A DNA stretch of 64,000 bases from positions 3,782,001 to 3,846,000 of the forward strand of contig OY762444.1 in NCBI GenBank assembly GCA_963665735.1, in the 5' to 3' direction. The first letter of the stretch is position 1. Every line of letters begins with the position of its first letter. The translations under genes and the position numbers were made by a program. The DNA comes from CATOSK01 sp963665735 (GTDB taxonomy: Bacteria > Chloroflexota > Dehalococcoidia > Lucifugimonadales > UBA3495). Positions 50,729-59,564 of this stretch are shown here, one piece after another. Below the pieces are notes generated by a model. It had not been told where the DNA came from. It ran no database searches and saw only the letters and a list, made by a program, of their open reading frames with translations.

Positions 50729-52354
50729 TTAGTCGTGCATGAAGTCCTGGATGTCGGCGGGTAGGGGTTCGTGCTTGGGGATTTCGGTTACGACCGCCTC
50801 GGTGGTCAGCATCATGCCTGCAACGCTGCCGGCGTTCTGGAGGGCAGAGCGGGTGACTTTGGCCGGGTCAATGATGCCGCGGTCAACCAGATTGGTGTAT
50901 TCGCCCTTGTCGGCGTCGAAACCCCAATCGCCTTCGCCGTTGCGGACGCGGTCAAGGACCACCTGGCCGGGATAGCCGGCGTTGTCGGCGATGACGGTCA
51001 GTGGGGCGCTCAAGGCTTGGCGGACGATGCGGACGCCGATGCTTTCGTCACCCCGGAGTTGGCTTTCCAGGTCTTCCAGGACTTGCTCGGCGCGAATCAG
51101 GGGGACGCCGCCGCCGGGGACGATGCCCTCTTCCACGGCGGCGCGGGTGGCGGCCAGCGCGTCCTCGGTGCGGGACTTTCTTTCGTTCAACTCGGGTTCG
51201 GTGGCGGCGCCGACTTTGATGACGGCGACGCCGCCGGCCAGGGCGGCCAAGCGTTCCTGGAGCTTTTCCCGGTCGTAGTCGGAGGTGGTGTCGGTAATCT
51301 GGACGCGGAGTTGTTCGATGCGCCCGTGGATGTCGTCTTCTTCGCCGGCGCCTTCGACGATGGTGGACTCGTCTTTGAGGGCCAGCAGACGGCGGGCGGA
51401 ACCAAGGTGTTCCAGTTCGACGCTTTCCAGGCTGAGGCCGGTGTCGGCGCTGATGACGGTGCCGCCGGTCATTATGGCCATGTCTTCCAAGAGGGCCTTG
51501 CGGCGGTCGCCAAAGCCGGGGGCCTTGATGGCGACGCAGTTGAGGGTGCCGCGGAGCTTGTTGACCACCATCGTAGCTAGGGCTTCGCCGTCCACGTCTT
51601 CGGCGATGACCACCAAGGGGCGGCGGCCGGCCTGGGCCACCTTTTCCAGGGTGGGGATGATGTCGTTGGCGGAGCTGAGCTTCTGGTCGGTAATCATAAA
51701 GAGGGGCTGCTCCAGGGCCACTTCCATGCGCTGGGCGTCGGTGACGAAATGGGGGGAGAGGTAGCCGCGGTCGAGGCGCATACCTTCCACCACGTCCAGG
51801 TCGTCCAGCAGGCTCTTGGATTCCTCGACGGTAATGACGCCTTCGCGGCCCACCTTGTCCATAGCTTCGGCGATTAGGTCGGCGATGGCTTCTTCGTGGG
51901 CGGAGAGGGCGGCGACGCGGGCAACCTGGTCGCGGTTTTCGACGGGGACGGACATTTTGCCGATTTCGGCGACCACGGCGTCAACGGCTTTGCTGATGCC
52001 GGACTTGAGGCTGGTGCCGCTGGCGCCGGCGGCCACGTCGCGGAAACCGTGGCGGACGATGGACTGGGCGAGGACGACGGAGGTGGTGGTGCCGTCGCCA
52101 ACCACGTCGTTGGTCTTGGCGGCGGCTTCTTTGACCAACTGGGCGCCCATGTTTTCGTAGGGGTCGGGGAGGACTACTTCTTTGGCAACGGTAACGCCGT
52201 CCGAGCAAACGACGGGCAAGGCCCAGACGCGGGCCAAGAGGACGTTGCGGCCGCTGGGGCCAAGGGTGAGGCTGACCACCCGTCCGAGTTCGTCAACGCC
52301 GCGCATAAGGCTGGAACGAGCTTCTTCGTCGAAGGCTAATTGTTTTTCGGGCAT
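50729..52354 (-). CDS. groL: Chaperonin GroEL
   Basis: 541 residues, standard length for a 60-kDa chaperonin. LTLGPSGRNVLL, the ATP motif VGDGTTTSVVLAQ, KAPGFGDRRKALLEDMAIMTGGTVIS and GGVAVIKVGAATEPELNERK are all conserved. The C-terminus (DIQDFMHD) lacks the Gly-Gly-Met repeat of housekeeping GroEL. No groES gene is adjacent. GAGGTGGG precedes the ATG. A 9-9-9 inverted repeat lies 34-60 bp upstream. It may be a second, specialised chaperonin copy. Confidence 0.93.
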   Translation of the reverse strand: MPEKQLAFDEEARSSLMRGVDELGRVVSLTLGPSGRNVLLARVWALPVVCSDGVTVAKEVVLPDPYENMGAQLVKEAAAKTNDVVGDGTTTSVVLAQSIVRHGFRDVAAGASGTSLKSGISKAVDAVVAEIGKMSVPVENRDQVARVAALSAHEEAIADLIAEAMDKVGREGVITVEESKSLLDDLDVVEGMRLDRGYLSPHFVTDAQRMEVALEQPLFMITDQKLSSANDIIPTLEKVAQAGRRPLVVIAEDVDGEALATMVVNKLRGTLNCVAIKAPGFGDRRKALLEDMAIMTGGTVISADTGLSLESVELEHLGSARRLLALKDESTIVEGAGEEDDIHGRIEQLRVQITDTTSDYDREKLQERLAALAGGVAVIKVGAATEPELNERKSRTEDALAATRAAVEEGIVPGGGVPLIRAEQVLEDLESQLRGDESIGVRIVRQALSAPLTVIADNAGYPGQVVLDRVRNGEGDWGFDADKGEYTNLVDRGIIDPAKVTRSALQNAGSVAGMMLTTEAVVTEIPKHEPLPADIQDFMHD

Positions 52355-52387
52355 TCTTGACCCACCTCGCTTTGGTATCTGGTTTGG

Positions 52388-52414
52388 GCCGGCATTCGCA
52401 GGGGAAATGCCGGC
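52388..52414 (-). promoter_or_regulatory. 9-bp inverted repeat with 9-bp spacer upstream of groEL
   Basis: GCCGGCATT (52388-52396) and AATGCCGGC (52406-52414) are perfect inverted repeats separated by 9 bases, the same geometry as the HrcA operator CIRCE but with unrelated sequence. It is 34-60 bp from the start codon. It could be an operator or an RNA hairpin. The rest of the 353-bp gap shows no gene. Confidence 0.5.
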
Positions 52415-52707
52415 GGATCAGGACAATTTTCCGACTAACAAATATGCGATAGGGCGGGCGGATTGTCAACCGGGGGATTGGGTGGGGAGTTCAGGTTGGA
52501 GGAGTGACAAGTTGGCGTTGCGTGGGTTTGATTCCCGGTTTTAGAATGGCGGTGGATTCTCAAGTTGGGTATGTTAGTCCGGGGTGGGCGGAAAGCGGTT
52601 TACTTTGGCGCGATTGGTCAAGACAATCTGCCGGGATGTGATGTTGGGCCGCTTGTGCCGGTCTTGAAGATGCCTGACAACAGATTGAGGGCCAAAATGG
52701 AGGAAGC

Positions 52708-53016
52708 ATGACACCGCGAAAATGGCCGAAGTTGTGGTACGACGAGCCTGATTGTCTCAAAATCAGGCTGGAACCGGGCGAGGCGCGAATCTCAATCCTT
52801 GACCACGACACCATTATTGTCAAGAAGATTAACGGCAAGGCAATGGAGGCGCTGGTTCCGACTCATTCTTTGCCGGAAAGCCTTGATTGGGCCCCGGTTC
52901 AGTTGGCCGGCCGGCATGAAGGCTGCGTCATCCTGTACTTTCCGGTCAGCAATGAAGGGAGGCCAACCTGGATGATTCCAGAGGATGAGTTCAACAAAAT
53001 CCTCATCAGGGACTAA
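52708..53016 (+). CDS. Hypothetical protein upstream of dcd
   Basis: 102 residues, soluble, Trp- and Asp-rich (PRKWPKLWYDEPDCLKIRLEPGEARISILDHD), with a C-terminal NEGRPTWMIPEDEFNKILIRD. No family recognised. GGAGGAAGC precedes the ATG, a good ribosome site. dcd follows by 43 bp on the same strand, so co-transcription is likely and a nucleotide-metabolism link is conceivable but not shown. Confidence 0.65.
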   Translation: MTPRKWPKLWYDEPDCLKIRLEPGEARISILDHDTIIVKKINGKAMEALVPTHSLPESLDWAPVQLAGRHEGCVILYFPVSNEGRPTWMIPEDEFNKILIRD

Positions 53017-53059
53017 CCGGCGGAATCGGACGTAGCGACCAAAGGAGGGGCCGTCAGTC

Positions 53060-53602
53060 ATGCTTTTGTCTGACCGTGAAATCAGGCTTGCCCTGGAAAG
53101 CGGTGACTTGGTTATTGACCCGCCGCCCCCGGTGGAAAGCGACATGATTCAACCCGCGTCAATTGACCTTCATCTCCACCCCATTGTACGGACATACAAA
53201 GAAGACGTGAACCGGGACGCTACGACCCTCGATATAGGCTTGTTGGATGTAGAGGCTTACCTTGCAGCCAATACGGACGAACATGACATTTCCCAAAGGG
53301 CTTTGGGCCTGCGACCGGGTGACTTCGTAATCGGGCAGACTCTTGAGAGAGTGCGCTTGAGCAACATTCTTGCCGGGCGCGTTGAAGGGAGGAGCCGATT
53401 GGCCCGGATGGGCATAGGGGTGCATTTGACTGCGCCTAAAATTGACCCCGGTTTCGATAACCGAATCACCCTGGAAATTTTTCACGTAGGAAAACGGCGG
53501 GTGGAAATCCCGAACGGCATGGCGATTTGCACTCTGCTTTTGGAGCGGTTGGGATTCCCGGCCAGTCATTCGTACTCGGGAGTATTCCAGGGAGAGACCT
53601 GA
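53060..53602 (+). CDS. dcd: dCTP deaminase
   Basis: 180 residues. QPASIDLHLHP at the N-terminus and GRVEGRSRLARMGIGVHLTAPKIDPGFDNRITLEIFHVGKRRVEIPNGMAICTLLLERL match Dcd. In Dcd the active-site Glu follows the IDPGF segment; here ITLEIFH supplies it. It converts dCTP to dUTP (or to dUMP in bifunctional forms), feeding thymidylate synthesis; the dUTPase-like protein at 49972 would take the next step. AAAGGAGGGG lies before the ATG. Confidence 0.88.
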   Translation: MLLSDREIRLALESGDLVIDPPPPVESDMIQPASIDLHLHPIVRTYKEDVNRDATTLDIGLLDVEAYLAANTDEHDISQRALGLRPGDFVIGQTLERVRLSNILAGRVEGRSRLARMGIGVHLTAPKIDPGFDNRITLEIFHVGKRRVEIPNGMAICTLLLERLGFPASHSYSGVFQGET

Positions 53603-53619
53603 TGGGCATTGATGATTGG

Positions 53620-53720
53620 GATTTCTGGATTCCGGCTTTCGCCGGAATCGCGGGTTGAGCAAGGGGGAAGGGCCTTTTCCCGCAGTCTTTGGTTGGTAAA
53701 ATCCCCCTTTACAAAGGGGA
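53620..53720. repeat. REP C copy and CCCCTTT palindrome
   Basis: REP hairpin at 53620-53655 and CCCCTTT-ac-AAAGGGG at 53704-53720. The folK stop codon lies inside the second palindrome. Confidence 0.6.
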
Positions 53721-54251
53721 GTTATGTGGGTTGGTTCTTGGGAGTGGGGGTGGAGCCAGATAGAGTTGGACGCCTTCTTTGCCGGGTACGGCGGCGGTTA
53801 GGGTTTTTATGGCGGCGTTTTGGATGGGGTGATTCAGGTCGGGGGCGATTTCGGCCAGGGGGATTAGGACGAAGGCCCTTTCGTGCATCCGGGCGTGGGG
53901 GATTTGCAGGTCGGGTTGGGTTTCCAGGATGACGTGGTTTCCGTATAAGAGGATGTCCACGTCTATGGCGCGGGGGCCGTAGCGGAAGGTGGGCTGGCGT
54001 CCAACGGTCTGCTCGACTTGTTGGGCCAGTTCCAGCAGGGGAACGGGCGGCAGCCGGGTTTCAACGGCGATTACGCAGTTCAAGAATTGGGGTTGGTCGA
54101 GGTAGCCCCAGGGGGCGGTTTCGTAGATTGAGGAACAGCGGAGGAGGCGCAGGGCGTCGGATTGGGACAAGAGGGCCAAGGCCAGGCTGAGGTTGTCTGG
54201 ACGGCGGCCCTGGTTAGACCCCAATCCCAAGTAGGCGGTTATCCATTCCAA
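53709..54251 (-). CDS. folK: 2-amino-4-hydroxy-6-hydroxymethyldihydropteridine diphosphokinase
   Basis: 180 residues. YLGLGSNQGRRPDNL at residues 7-20 and SSIYETAPWGYLDQPQFLNCVIAVET are HPPK signatures; RYGPRAIDVDILLYGN carries the Mg-binding D-x-D. It transfers pyrophosphate from ATP to the pterin in folate synthesis. It overlaps the folP end by 13 bp, so it is translationally coupled to it. The last residues (LPRTNPHNSPL) read into a palindromic repeat and are probably not original. Confidence 0.9.
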   Translation of the reverse strand: MEWITAYLGLGSNQGRRPDNLSLALALLSQSDALRLLRCSSIYETAPWGYLDQPQFLNCVIAVETRLPPVPLLELAQQVEQTVGRQPTFRYGPRAIDVDILLYGNHVILETQPDLQIPHARMHERAFVLIPLAEIAPDLNHPIQNAAIKTLTAAVPGKEGVQLYLAPPPLPRTNPHNSPL

Positions 54252-55102
54252 TGCGGGGGCCTCCAGCCGCGGATGATGGCGTCGGTCATGCGGCAGACGC
54301 GCGCCATTTCCTTCACGTCATGGACTCGCACGATGTCGGCGCCGGCGGCGATGGACAGGGCGACGGTGGCGGCGGTGCCTTCCAGCCGTTCTTCCACGGG
54401 CAAGTCCAGCACCAGGCCGATGGTGGACTTGCGGGAAGTCCCAACCAGCAGGGGATAGCCCAATTCCTGAAATTCCGACAGCCGTTGCAGGACTTCCAGG
54501 TTGTGGTCCGGGGTCTTGCCGAACCCGATGCCGGGGTCAAGGATGATGTTATGGGCGGGAACGCCGGCGTCCAGGGCGAGTTGGGCCGATTGGGTTAGAC
54601 TGGCGAAGATTTGGGCCAGCAAGTCATCGTAGTCGCGGGAATGGCGGTTGTGCATAAGTATCAGCGGGGCGCCAAAGTCGGCGGCGACTTGGGCAAGGGC
54701 AGGATCAGCCTGCAAGCCCCATATATCGTTGATGATGACGGCCCCGGCGTCCAGGGCGCGGCGGGCGACCTGGCTTTTGCAGGTGTCAACGCTGATGGGC
54801 AGGCGGGTAGCCGCGGCCAAGGCTTCCAGGGCAGGCAGCAGGCGGCGCAGTTCCTCGTCCGGGGTGATGGGTTGATGGCCGGGGCGGGTGGATTCGGCGC
54901 CCACGTCGAGGAAGTCGGCGCCGTCAGCCTCGAAACGGAGGGCCTGCTCTACGATGGCGGGAACGTCGCCGGCCAAGCCGTCGCCGGAAAAGGAATCGGG
55001 GGTTACGTTGATGATGCCCATGACGTAGGTGCGGCGGCCCCATTGGAGGGGTTCGCCGTTGGCGACGGTCAGGTTGGGCAGAGATTTGGCGGCGCTGGTC
55101 AT
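54239..55102 (-). CDS. folP: Dihydropteroate synthase
   Basis: 287 residues. MGIINVTPDSFSGDG, DVGAESTRPGHQPI, ILMHNR, DPGIGFGKTPDHNLEVLQRL, LVGTSRKSTIG and VRVHDVKEMARV are the conserved TIM-barrel motifs in order. It condenses the pterin pyrophosphate from FolK with p-aminobenzoate and is the sulfonamide target. First gene of the folP-folK pair on the minus strand. No other folate genes are next to it. Confidence 0.93.
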   Translation of the reverse strand: MTSAAKSLPNLTVANGEPLQWGRRTYVMGIINVTPDSFSGDGLAGDVPAIVEQALRFEADGADFLDVGAESTRPGHQPITPDEELRRLLPALEALAAATRLPISVDTCKSQVARRALDAGAVIINDIWGLQADPALAQVAADFGAPLILMHNRHSRDYDDLLAQIFASLTQSAQLALDAGVPAHNIILDPGIGFGKTPDHNLEVLQRLSEFQELGYPLLVGTSRKSTIGLVLDLPVEERLEGTAATVALSIAAGADIVRVHDVKEMARVCRMTDAIIRGWRPPHWNG

Positions 55103-55210
55103 GGTTGGACTCGGTTGAGGGGTTCAACGGCATTTTACACTGACGGGGTGCGCCTTGCATGGGTGTTGAAGGCTCTGCTAGCATGGGCGCACCTATGGAG
55201 AATGGGAAGG

Positions 55211-55308
55211 TGGATTCCCTCGAAAGCAGGAATGACGGTAGGGGGCGGAGATTTCTCGATTCCGGCTCCTTCGGCTATGCTCAGGACAGGTTTCGCGGGA
55301 ATGACGAC
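55211..55308. repeat. Two REP copies, one with the CTATGCTCAGG module
   Basis: GGATTCCCTCGAAAGCAGGAATGACGG (in parts, 55211-55238) and an interrupted REP at 55251-55308. They occupy most of the space before the carboxyltransferase gene, which starts 18 bp later. Confidence 0.55.
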
Positions 55309-55325
55309 GGTAAAGTTTCGGGATT

Positions 55326-56918
55326 ATGGCAGCGGAAAAGCGGCTGATTGACGAAAAGTTAGAAGCCCTGGGAGAGATGCGGCTGAAGGCCCAGCAGGGT
55401 GGGGGTCAGCAGCGGATTGACCAGCAGCACGGGCGGGGGAAGTTGACCGCGCGGGAGCGGCTGGCCCGGCTGGCGGATGAAGGTTCGTTCCAGGAAATTG
55501 ATTCCTTTGTGACGCACCGGGCGACGGAGTTCGGCTTGGCGGAGCGGAAGTTCCTGGGGGATGCGGTGGTTACGGGGTTCGGGACGGTGCAGGGGCGGCG
55601 GATTTTCGCTTACGCCCAGGACTTTACGGTTTTCGGCGGGTCGCTGTCGGAAGTGGTGGGGCAGAAGATTTGCAAGGTGATGGACCTGGCGGGCAAGACG
55701 GGCTGCCCGGTAGTGGGTCTGAACGATTCCGGGGGGGCGCGTATCCAGGAAGGAGCGGACAGCCTGGCGGCTTACGGCGATATTTTCCTGCGGAATACGC
55801 GGTATTCGGGGGTGGTGCCGCAGATTTCGGTAATCATGGGGCCTTCGGCCGGGGGAGCAGTGTATTCGCCGGCGATTACGGACTTTATTTTTATGGTGCA
55901 GGGGACGGGCCAGATGTACATTACCGGCCCGGACGTGGTGCAGGCGGTGACCGGGGCGCAAGTCACCCACGAAGAGTTGGGGGGCGCGGATTCCCACGCC
56001 ACCCGCAGCGGGGTAGCGCATTTCGTCTATCCCAATGAAGAGGGATGTTTGGAGGAAGTGCGGCGTCTGCTGGGCTACCTACCTTCCAACAGCGCGGAAG
56101 ACCCGCCCATCTACCGGACGGTTGACCCGCCGGACCGGGCGGAGCCGGGGTTGCGCTACCTGATTCCCGATGAGGCCAACCGGCCCTATGACATCCGGGA
56201 CGTGATACGACTGGTGGTTGACCGGGAGGAAACGGACGGCGGGGAATGGCAGGACGACTTCATGGAGGTGCAGGAGCATTACGCCCCTAACGTAGTGGTG
56301 GGTTTTGCCCGCATCGCCGGGCGGTCGGTAGGGATAATCGGGAACCAGCCGGCTTACCTGGCGGGGGTGCTGGACATCAACGCATCGGCCAAGGCGGCGC
56401 GTTTCGTGCGGTTCTGCGACTGTTTCAACATTCCGCTGATTACGCTGGTGGACGTGCCGGGGTTCATGCCGGGGGTTGACCAGGAATACGGGGGGATTAT
56501 CCGGCACGGGGCCAAGCTGATTTACGCCTATGCCGAGGCCACGGTGCCGAAGATAAGCGTCATCACCCGGAAGGCTTACGGTGGGGCGTATATCGTGATG
56601 AGCAGCAAGCACCTGAGTTCGGACATTAACCTGGCGTGGCCGTCGGCCGAGATTGCAGTGATGGGGCCGGACGGCGCGGTCAACATAATCTACCGGGAGC
56701 GGATTTCGCAGTCGGAGGACCCGGAGCAAACGCGACAAGAATTGACGCGGGATTACCAGGAACGGTTCACGAATCCCTACGTTGCCGCCAGCCGGGGATA
56801 CCTGGATGACGTGATTGACCCGGCGGAGACGCGGGCCAAGATTGTGCAGGCGTTGACGATTTTGCCGGATAAGAGGGACACGCTGCCGGCGAAGAAGCAC
56901 GGGAATATACCGTTATAG
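55326..56918 (+). CDS. Acyl-CoA carboxylase, carboxyltransferase (beta) subunit
   Basis: 530 residues, the length of PccB/MmdA-type subunits. RGKLTARERLARLADEGSF at the N-terminus, CPVVGLNDSGGARIQEG and MGPSAGGAVYSPAITDFIFM for the acyl-CoA oxyanion site, and DVPGFMPGVDQEYGGIIRHGAKLIYAYAEATVPKISVITRKAYGGAYIVMSS for the biotin site are all present. It transfers CO2 from biotin to propionyl-CoA or acetyl-CoA. No biotin carboxylase or carrier gene is nearby. ATG 55326 has no strong ribosome site because a REP lies just before it. Confidence 0.92.
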   Translation: MAAEKRLIDEKLEALGEMRLKAQQGGGQQRIDQQHGRGKLTARERLARLADEGSFQEIDSFVTHRATEFGLAERKFLGDAVVTGFGTVQGRRIFAYAQDFTVFGGSLSEVVGQKICKVMDLAGKTGCPVVGLNDSGGARIQEGADSLAAYGDIFLRNTRYSGVVPQISVIMGPSAGGAVYSPAITDFIFMVQGTGQMYITGPDVVQAVTGAQVTHEELGGADSHATRSGVAHFVYPNEEGCLEEVRRLLGYLPSNSAEDPPIYRTVDPPDRAEPGLRYLIPDEANRPYDIRDVIRLVVDREETDGGEWQDDFMEVQEHYAPNVVVGFARIAGRSVGIIGNQPAYLAGVLDINASAKAARFVRFCDCFNIPLITLVDVPGFMPGVDQEYGGIIRHGAKLIYAYAEATVPKISVITRKAYGGAYIVMSSKHLSSDINLAWPSAEIAVMGPDGAVNIIYRERISQSEDPEQTRQELTRDYQERFTNPYVAASRGYLDDVIDPAETRAKIVQALTILPDKRDTLPAKKHGNIPL

Positions 56919-56919
56919 G

Positions 56920-57053
56920 GATGTGGATTCCCGCTTTCGCGGGAATGACGGTAGTTGTAACGGGGAAGGGTCTGGATTCCCGTTTTTGCGGGAATGACGG
57001 TAGTTGTGTAACGGGGAATGGTCTGGATTCCGGATTTCGCCGGAATGACGGGC
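56920..57053. repeat. Three REP copies in a row
   Basis: Hairpins at about 56922-56952, 56970-57003 and 57023-57053, spaced 49-52 bp: GGATTCCCGCTTTCGCGGGAA, then a Gly-rich variant, then GGATTCCGGATTTCGCCGGAA. They fill the gap between the carboxyltransferase and LLM genes. Confidence 0.7.
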
Positions 57054-57090
57054 TAGTGGCGGGGAGAGTTTTGGACGCTGAGGGACTTTG

Positions 57091-58098
57091 ATGGAATTTG
57101 GGTTGTTTGACCAGTTGCCTTGCGCCGCTACGCAGGATGCGGCGGCCCGGTATGAGGACATAATCGCCCAGGGGCAGTTGGCGGACCGGCTGGGGTTGGA
57201 CTCGATTTGGCTGGCCGAGTACCACTTCAACCCGCGATTTTCGATAATGCCGTCGCCGTGGCTGCCGGCTACGGCCATTGCCCGGAGTACGCAGAACATC
57301 AAAATCGGTACGGCGGTGAACCTGCTGCCGCTGCACCAGCCGGTGCGGTTGGCGGAAGAGGTGGCGACGTTTGACGTTTTGTCCCAAGGTCGGGCGATTT
57401 TCGGGATTGGCCGGGGTTCCAACCCCGACCACTACGAAGGGATGGGCATCGCCACCGAGGAAGGGCGGCCCCGGTTCCAGGAAGCGCTGGGGCTGGTGTT
57501 GAAGTGCTGGACGGAGGAAACTGTCAACCACCGGGGAGAGTTTTACCACGCCGAAGGGGTGCCGGTGGTGCCGAAGCCGCTGCAACAGCCCCATCCGCCG
57601 GTTTACATCGCCGCCAACAGCGCGGAGACGTTTACGATGGTGGGCGCGTTGGGTCACAATATCCTGGTTACGCCGCTCATCATTACCAACGATGGGGTGA
57701 GGGAAGGTCTGGCGGAGTACCGGGCGCAACTGGCCTTGGGAAACCACGATGCGGGGGCGGTGAAGATACTGCCGACGCTGGCTTGCTGCGTGGCGGAGAC
57801 TCGGAAAAAGGCGGAGGCGGTGCTGGAGCCGACTATCAATAACTACCTGGGCGTACTGCGGGGCGGACGTTCCCGGGGTTCGGCGCGGGTAGCCAGCCTG
57901 ACTTGCGAGGAGTTTCTGCGGGACTACGCCATCGTCGGCGACCCGGAGGAATGCGCCGATAAAGTCCGTGAGATTGGGGAGATGTTCGGGTGCCAGGGGA
58001 TAATTTTCTGGCACAACATCGGGGGGATGGTTCCCCACGGGGAGATTCAGAAGTCGCTGGAGCTTTTTGCGGATAAGGTTTTGCCGCAGTTTCGGTAG
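57091..58098 (+). CDS. LLM-class flavin-dependent oxidoreductase
   Basis: 335 residues with the bacterial luciferase-like barrel: LGLDSIWLAEYHFNPRFSIMPSPWLPATAIARST, IKIGTAVNLLPLHQPVRLAEEVATFDVLSQGRAIFGIGRGSNPDHYEGMG and PHPPVYIAANSAETF. It would oxidise a substrate with reduced FMN or F420; which is not clear. ATG 57091 (a TTG precedes it) lies behind GAGGG. The gene stands alone between REP copies. Confidence 0.85.
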   Translation: MEFGLFDQLPCAATQDAAARYEDIIAQGQLADRLGLDSIWLAEYHFNPRFSIMPSPWLPATAIARSTQNIKIGTAVNLLPLHQPVRLAEEVATFDVLSQGRAIFGIGRGSNPDHYEGMGIATEEGRPRFQEALGLVLKCWTEETVNHRGEFYHAEGVPVVPKPLQQPHPPVYIAANSAETFTMVGALGHNILVTPLIITNDGVREGLAEYRAQLALGNHDAGAVKILPTLACCVAETRKKAEAVLEPTINNYLGVLRGGRSRGSARVASLTCEEFLRDYAIVGDPEECADKVREIGEMFGCQGIIFWHNIGGMVPHGEIQKSLELFADKVLPQFR

Positions 58099-58147
58099 GG
58101 GATTGGGGGATGGGTCAAGGGTTTGTCAGTCCGAAGTCGTACCTGAC

Positions 58148-58184
58148 AGGGATTTCTGTATTCCGGCCTGCGCCGGAATAACGG
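58148..58184. repeat. REP C copy
   Basis: GGATTTCTGTATTCCGGCC with GCGCCGGAATAACGG, diverged hairpin between the LLM and rarA genes. Confidence 0.55.
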
Positions 58185-58220
58185 GTTGGAGACGGGGCAA
58201 GGGATTTGGGAGATGGGTTT

Positions 58221-59564
58221 TTGACGTTGTTTGAGCAGGGCGGCCAGCGGTTTGCCCAGGAAAACGCCCCCTTGCCGGAGCGGGTGCGTCCGCGGACTTT
58301 TGAGGAACTGGTGGGGCAGCAGCACGTCTTGGGGCCGGAGCGGGCGTTGCGCAAGGCCATTGAGGCCGACCGGATGCCGTCGTTCATACTTTGGGGGCCG
58401 CCGGGTAGCGGAAAGACGACCATCGCGCGACTGGTGGCCGGGGTTTCGGAGGCGCACTTTGAGGCGGTCAGCGCAGTAACGTCGGGGGTGGCGGACTTGC
58501 GCCGCATCGTGGCCGAGGCCAAAGACCGGCAGGGGATGTACCAACGTCCTACCATCCTGTTCGTTGATGAAATTCACCGTTTCAACAAGGCTCAGCAGGA
58601 CGTGATTCTGCCCCACGTAGAGGACGGAACGGTGACGTTCATCGGGGCCACTACGGAAAACCCGTCGTTTGAGGTCAACGCTCCGCTGCTGTCGCGCTGC
58701 CGGGTGGTGACGCTGCGGGCGCTGGAACCGGAGGAAATGAAACTAGTCGTCCGGCGGGCGTTGTCAGACCGGGAACGGGGATTGGGGACACTGGACGCTA
58801 AGCTGGCCGAGGATGCTCTGGAGCATCTGGTCAATATCGCCAACGGGGACGCCAGGATTGCGCTGAACGCGCTGGAAACGGCGGCTTGGGCTACCAACCC
58901 CGGCGACGGGGGCAAGCGCGTCATCGCTTTAGAAACGGTTGCCGACGCCCTCCAGCGACGGTCGCCGCGGTACGACAAGGGCGGGGACGAACACTACGAC
59001 ACCATATCGGCGTTCATCAAGTCGGTACGGGGTTCGTCGCCTGACGGGGCGCTTTACTGGCTGGCGCGGATGATTGAATCCGGGGAAGACCCCATGTTCA
59101 TCGCGCGGCGGCTGGTGGTGCTGGCCGCCGAAGACGTTGGACTGGCGGAACCGCAAGCCCTGGCGGTGGCAGTGGCGGCGCAGCAGGCCGTCCATTTCGT
59201 CGGGATGCCAGAGGGCCGGATTCCGTTGGCGGAGGCCACGGTTTACCTGGCTACTGCGCCGAAGAGCAACGCTGCGTACCTGGGAATCGAGCGGGCGTTG
59301 GAGGACGTGCGGCAACGTCCCAATGACCCGGTGCCGCTGCACCTGCGGAACGCCGTTACCGGGTTGCAACGGCAAATGGAACACGGCAAGGGTTACAAGT
59401 ACGCCCACGATTTTGCGGGTCACTTTGCGGAGCAGGAATACCTGCCGCCGGCCCTGCAAGACCGGCGTTATTACCAGCCTTCCCGGGAGGGGAAAGAGGC
59501 GGAAATCGAGGAACGGCTGGGGCGTTGGTGGGGCCGGGATCCGGACGGAGTCCGCGGGGATTAG
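58221..59564 (+). CDS. rarA: Replication-associated recombination protein A
   Basis: 447 residues. ATPase motifs FILWGPPGSGKTTIARL (Walker A), ILFVDEIHRFNKAQQDVILPHVEDG (Walker B), and sensor 1 FIGATTENPSFEVN; the C-terminal MgsA/RarA tetramer domain has KGGDEHYDTISAFIKSVRGSSPDGALYWLARMIESGEDP. It acts at stalled forks with SSB and the clamp loader. I start at TTG 58221, where homologues begin LTLFEQ; TTG 58206 is the alternative. It overlaps the convergent hydrolase gene by 4 bp. Confidence 0.9.
   Translation: MTLFEQGGQRFAQENAPLPERVRPRTFEELVGQQHVLGPERALRKAIEADRMPSFILWGPPGSGKTTIARLVAGVSEAHFEAVSAVTSGVADLRRIVAEAKDRQGMYQRPTILFVDEIHRFNKAQQDVILPHVEDGTVTFIGATTENPSFEVNAPLLSRCRVVTLRALEPEEMKLVVRRALSDRERGLGTLDAKLAEDALEHLVNIANGDARIALNALETAAWATNPGDGGKRVIALETVADALQRRSPRYDKGGDEHYDTISAFIKSVRGSSPDGALYWLARMIESGEDPMFIARRLVVLAAEDVGLAEPQALAVAVAAQQAVHFVGMPEGRIPLAEATVYLATAPKSNAAYLGIERALEDVRQRPNDPVPLHLRNAVTGLQRQMEHGKGYKYAHDFAGHFAEQEYLPPALQDRRYYQPSREGKEAEIEERLGRWWGRDPDGVRGD

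Noticed and set aside
52500..52560. GTGGGTTTGATTCCCGG, reminiscent of a tRNA T-arm
   Set aside because: Only a 3-bp stem forms around the loop, and no acceptor or anticodon arm can be drawn upstream.
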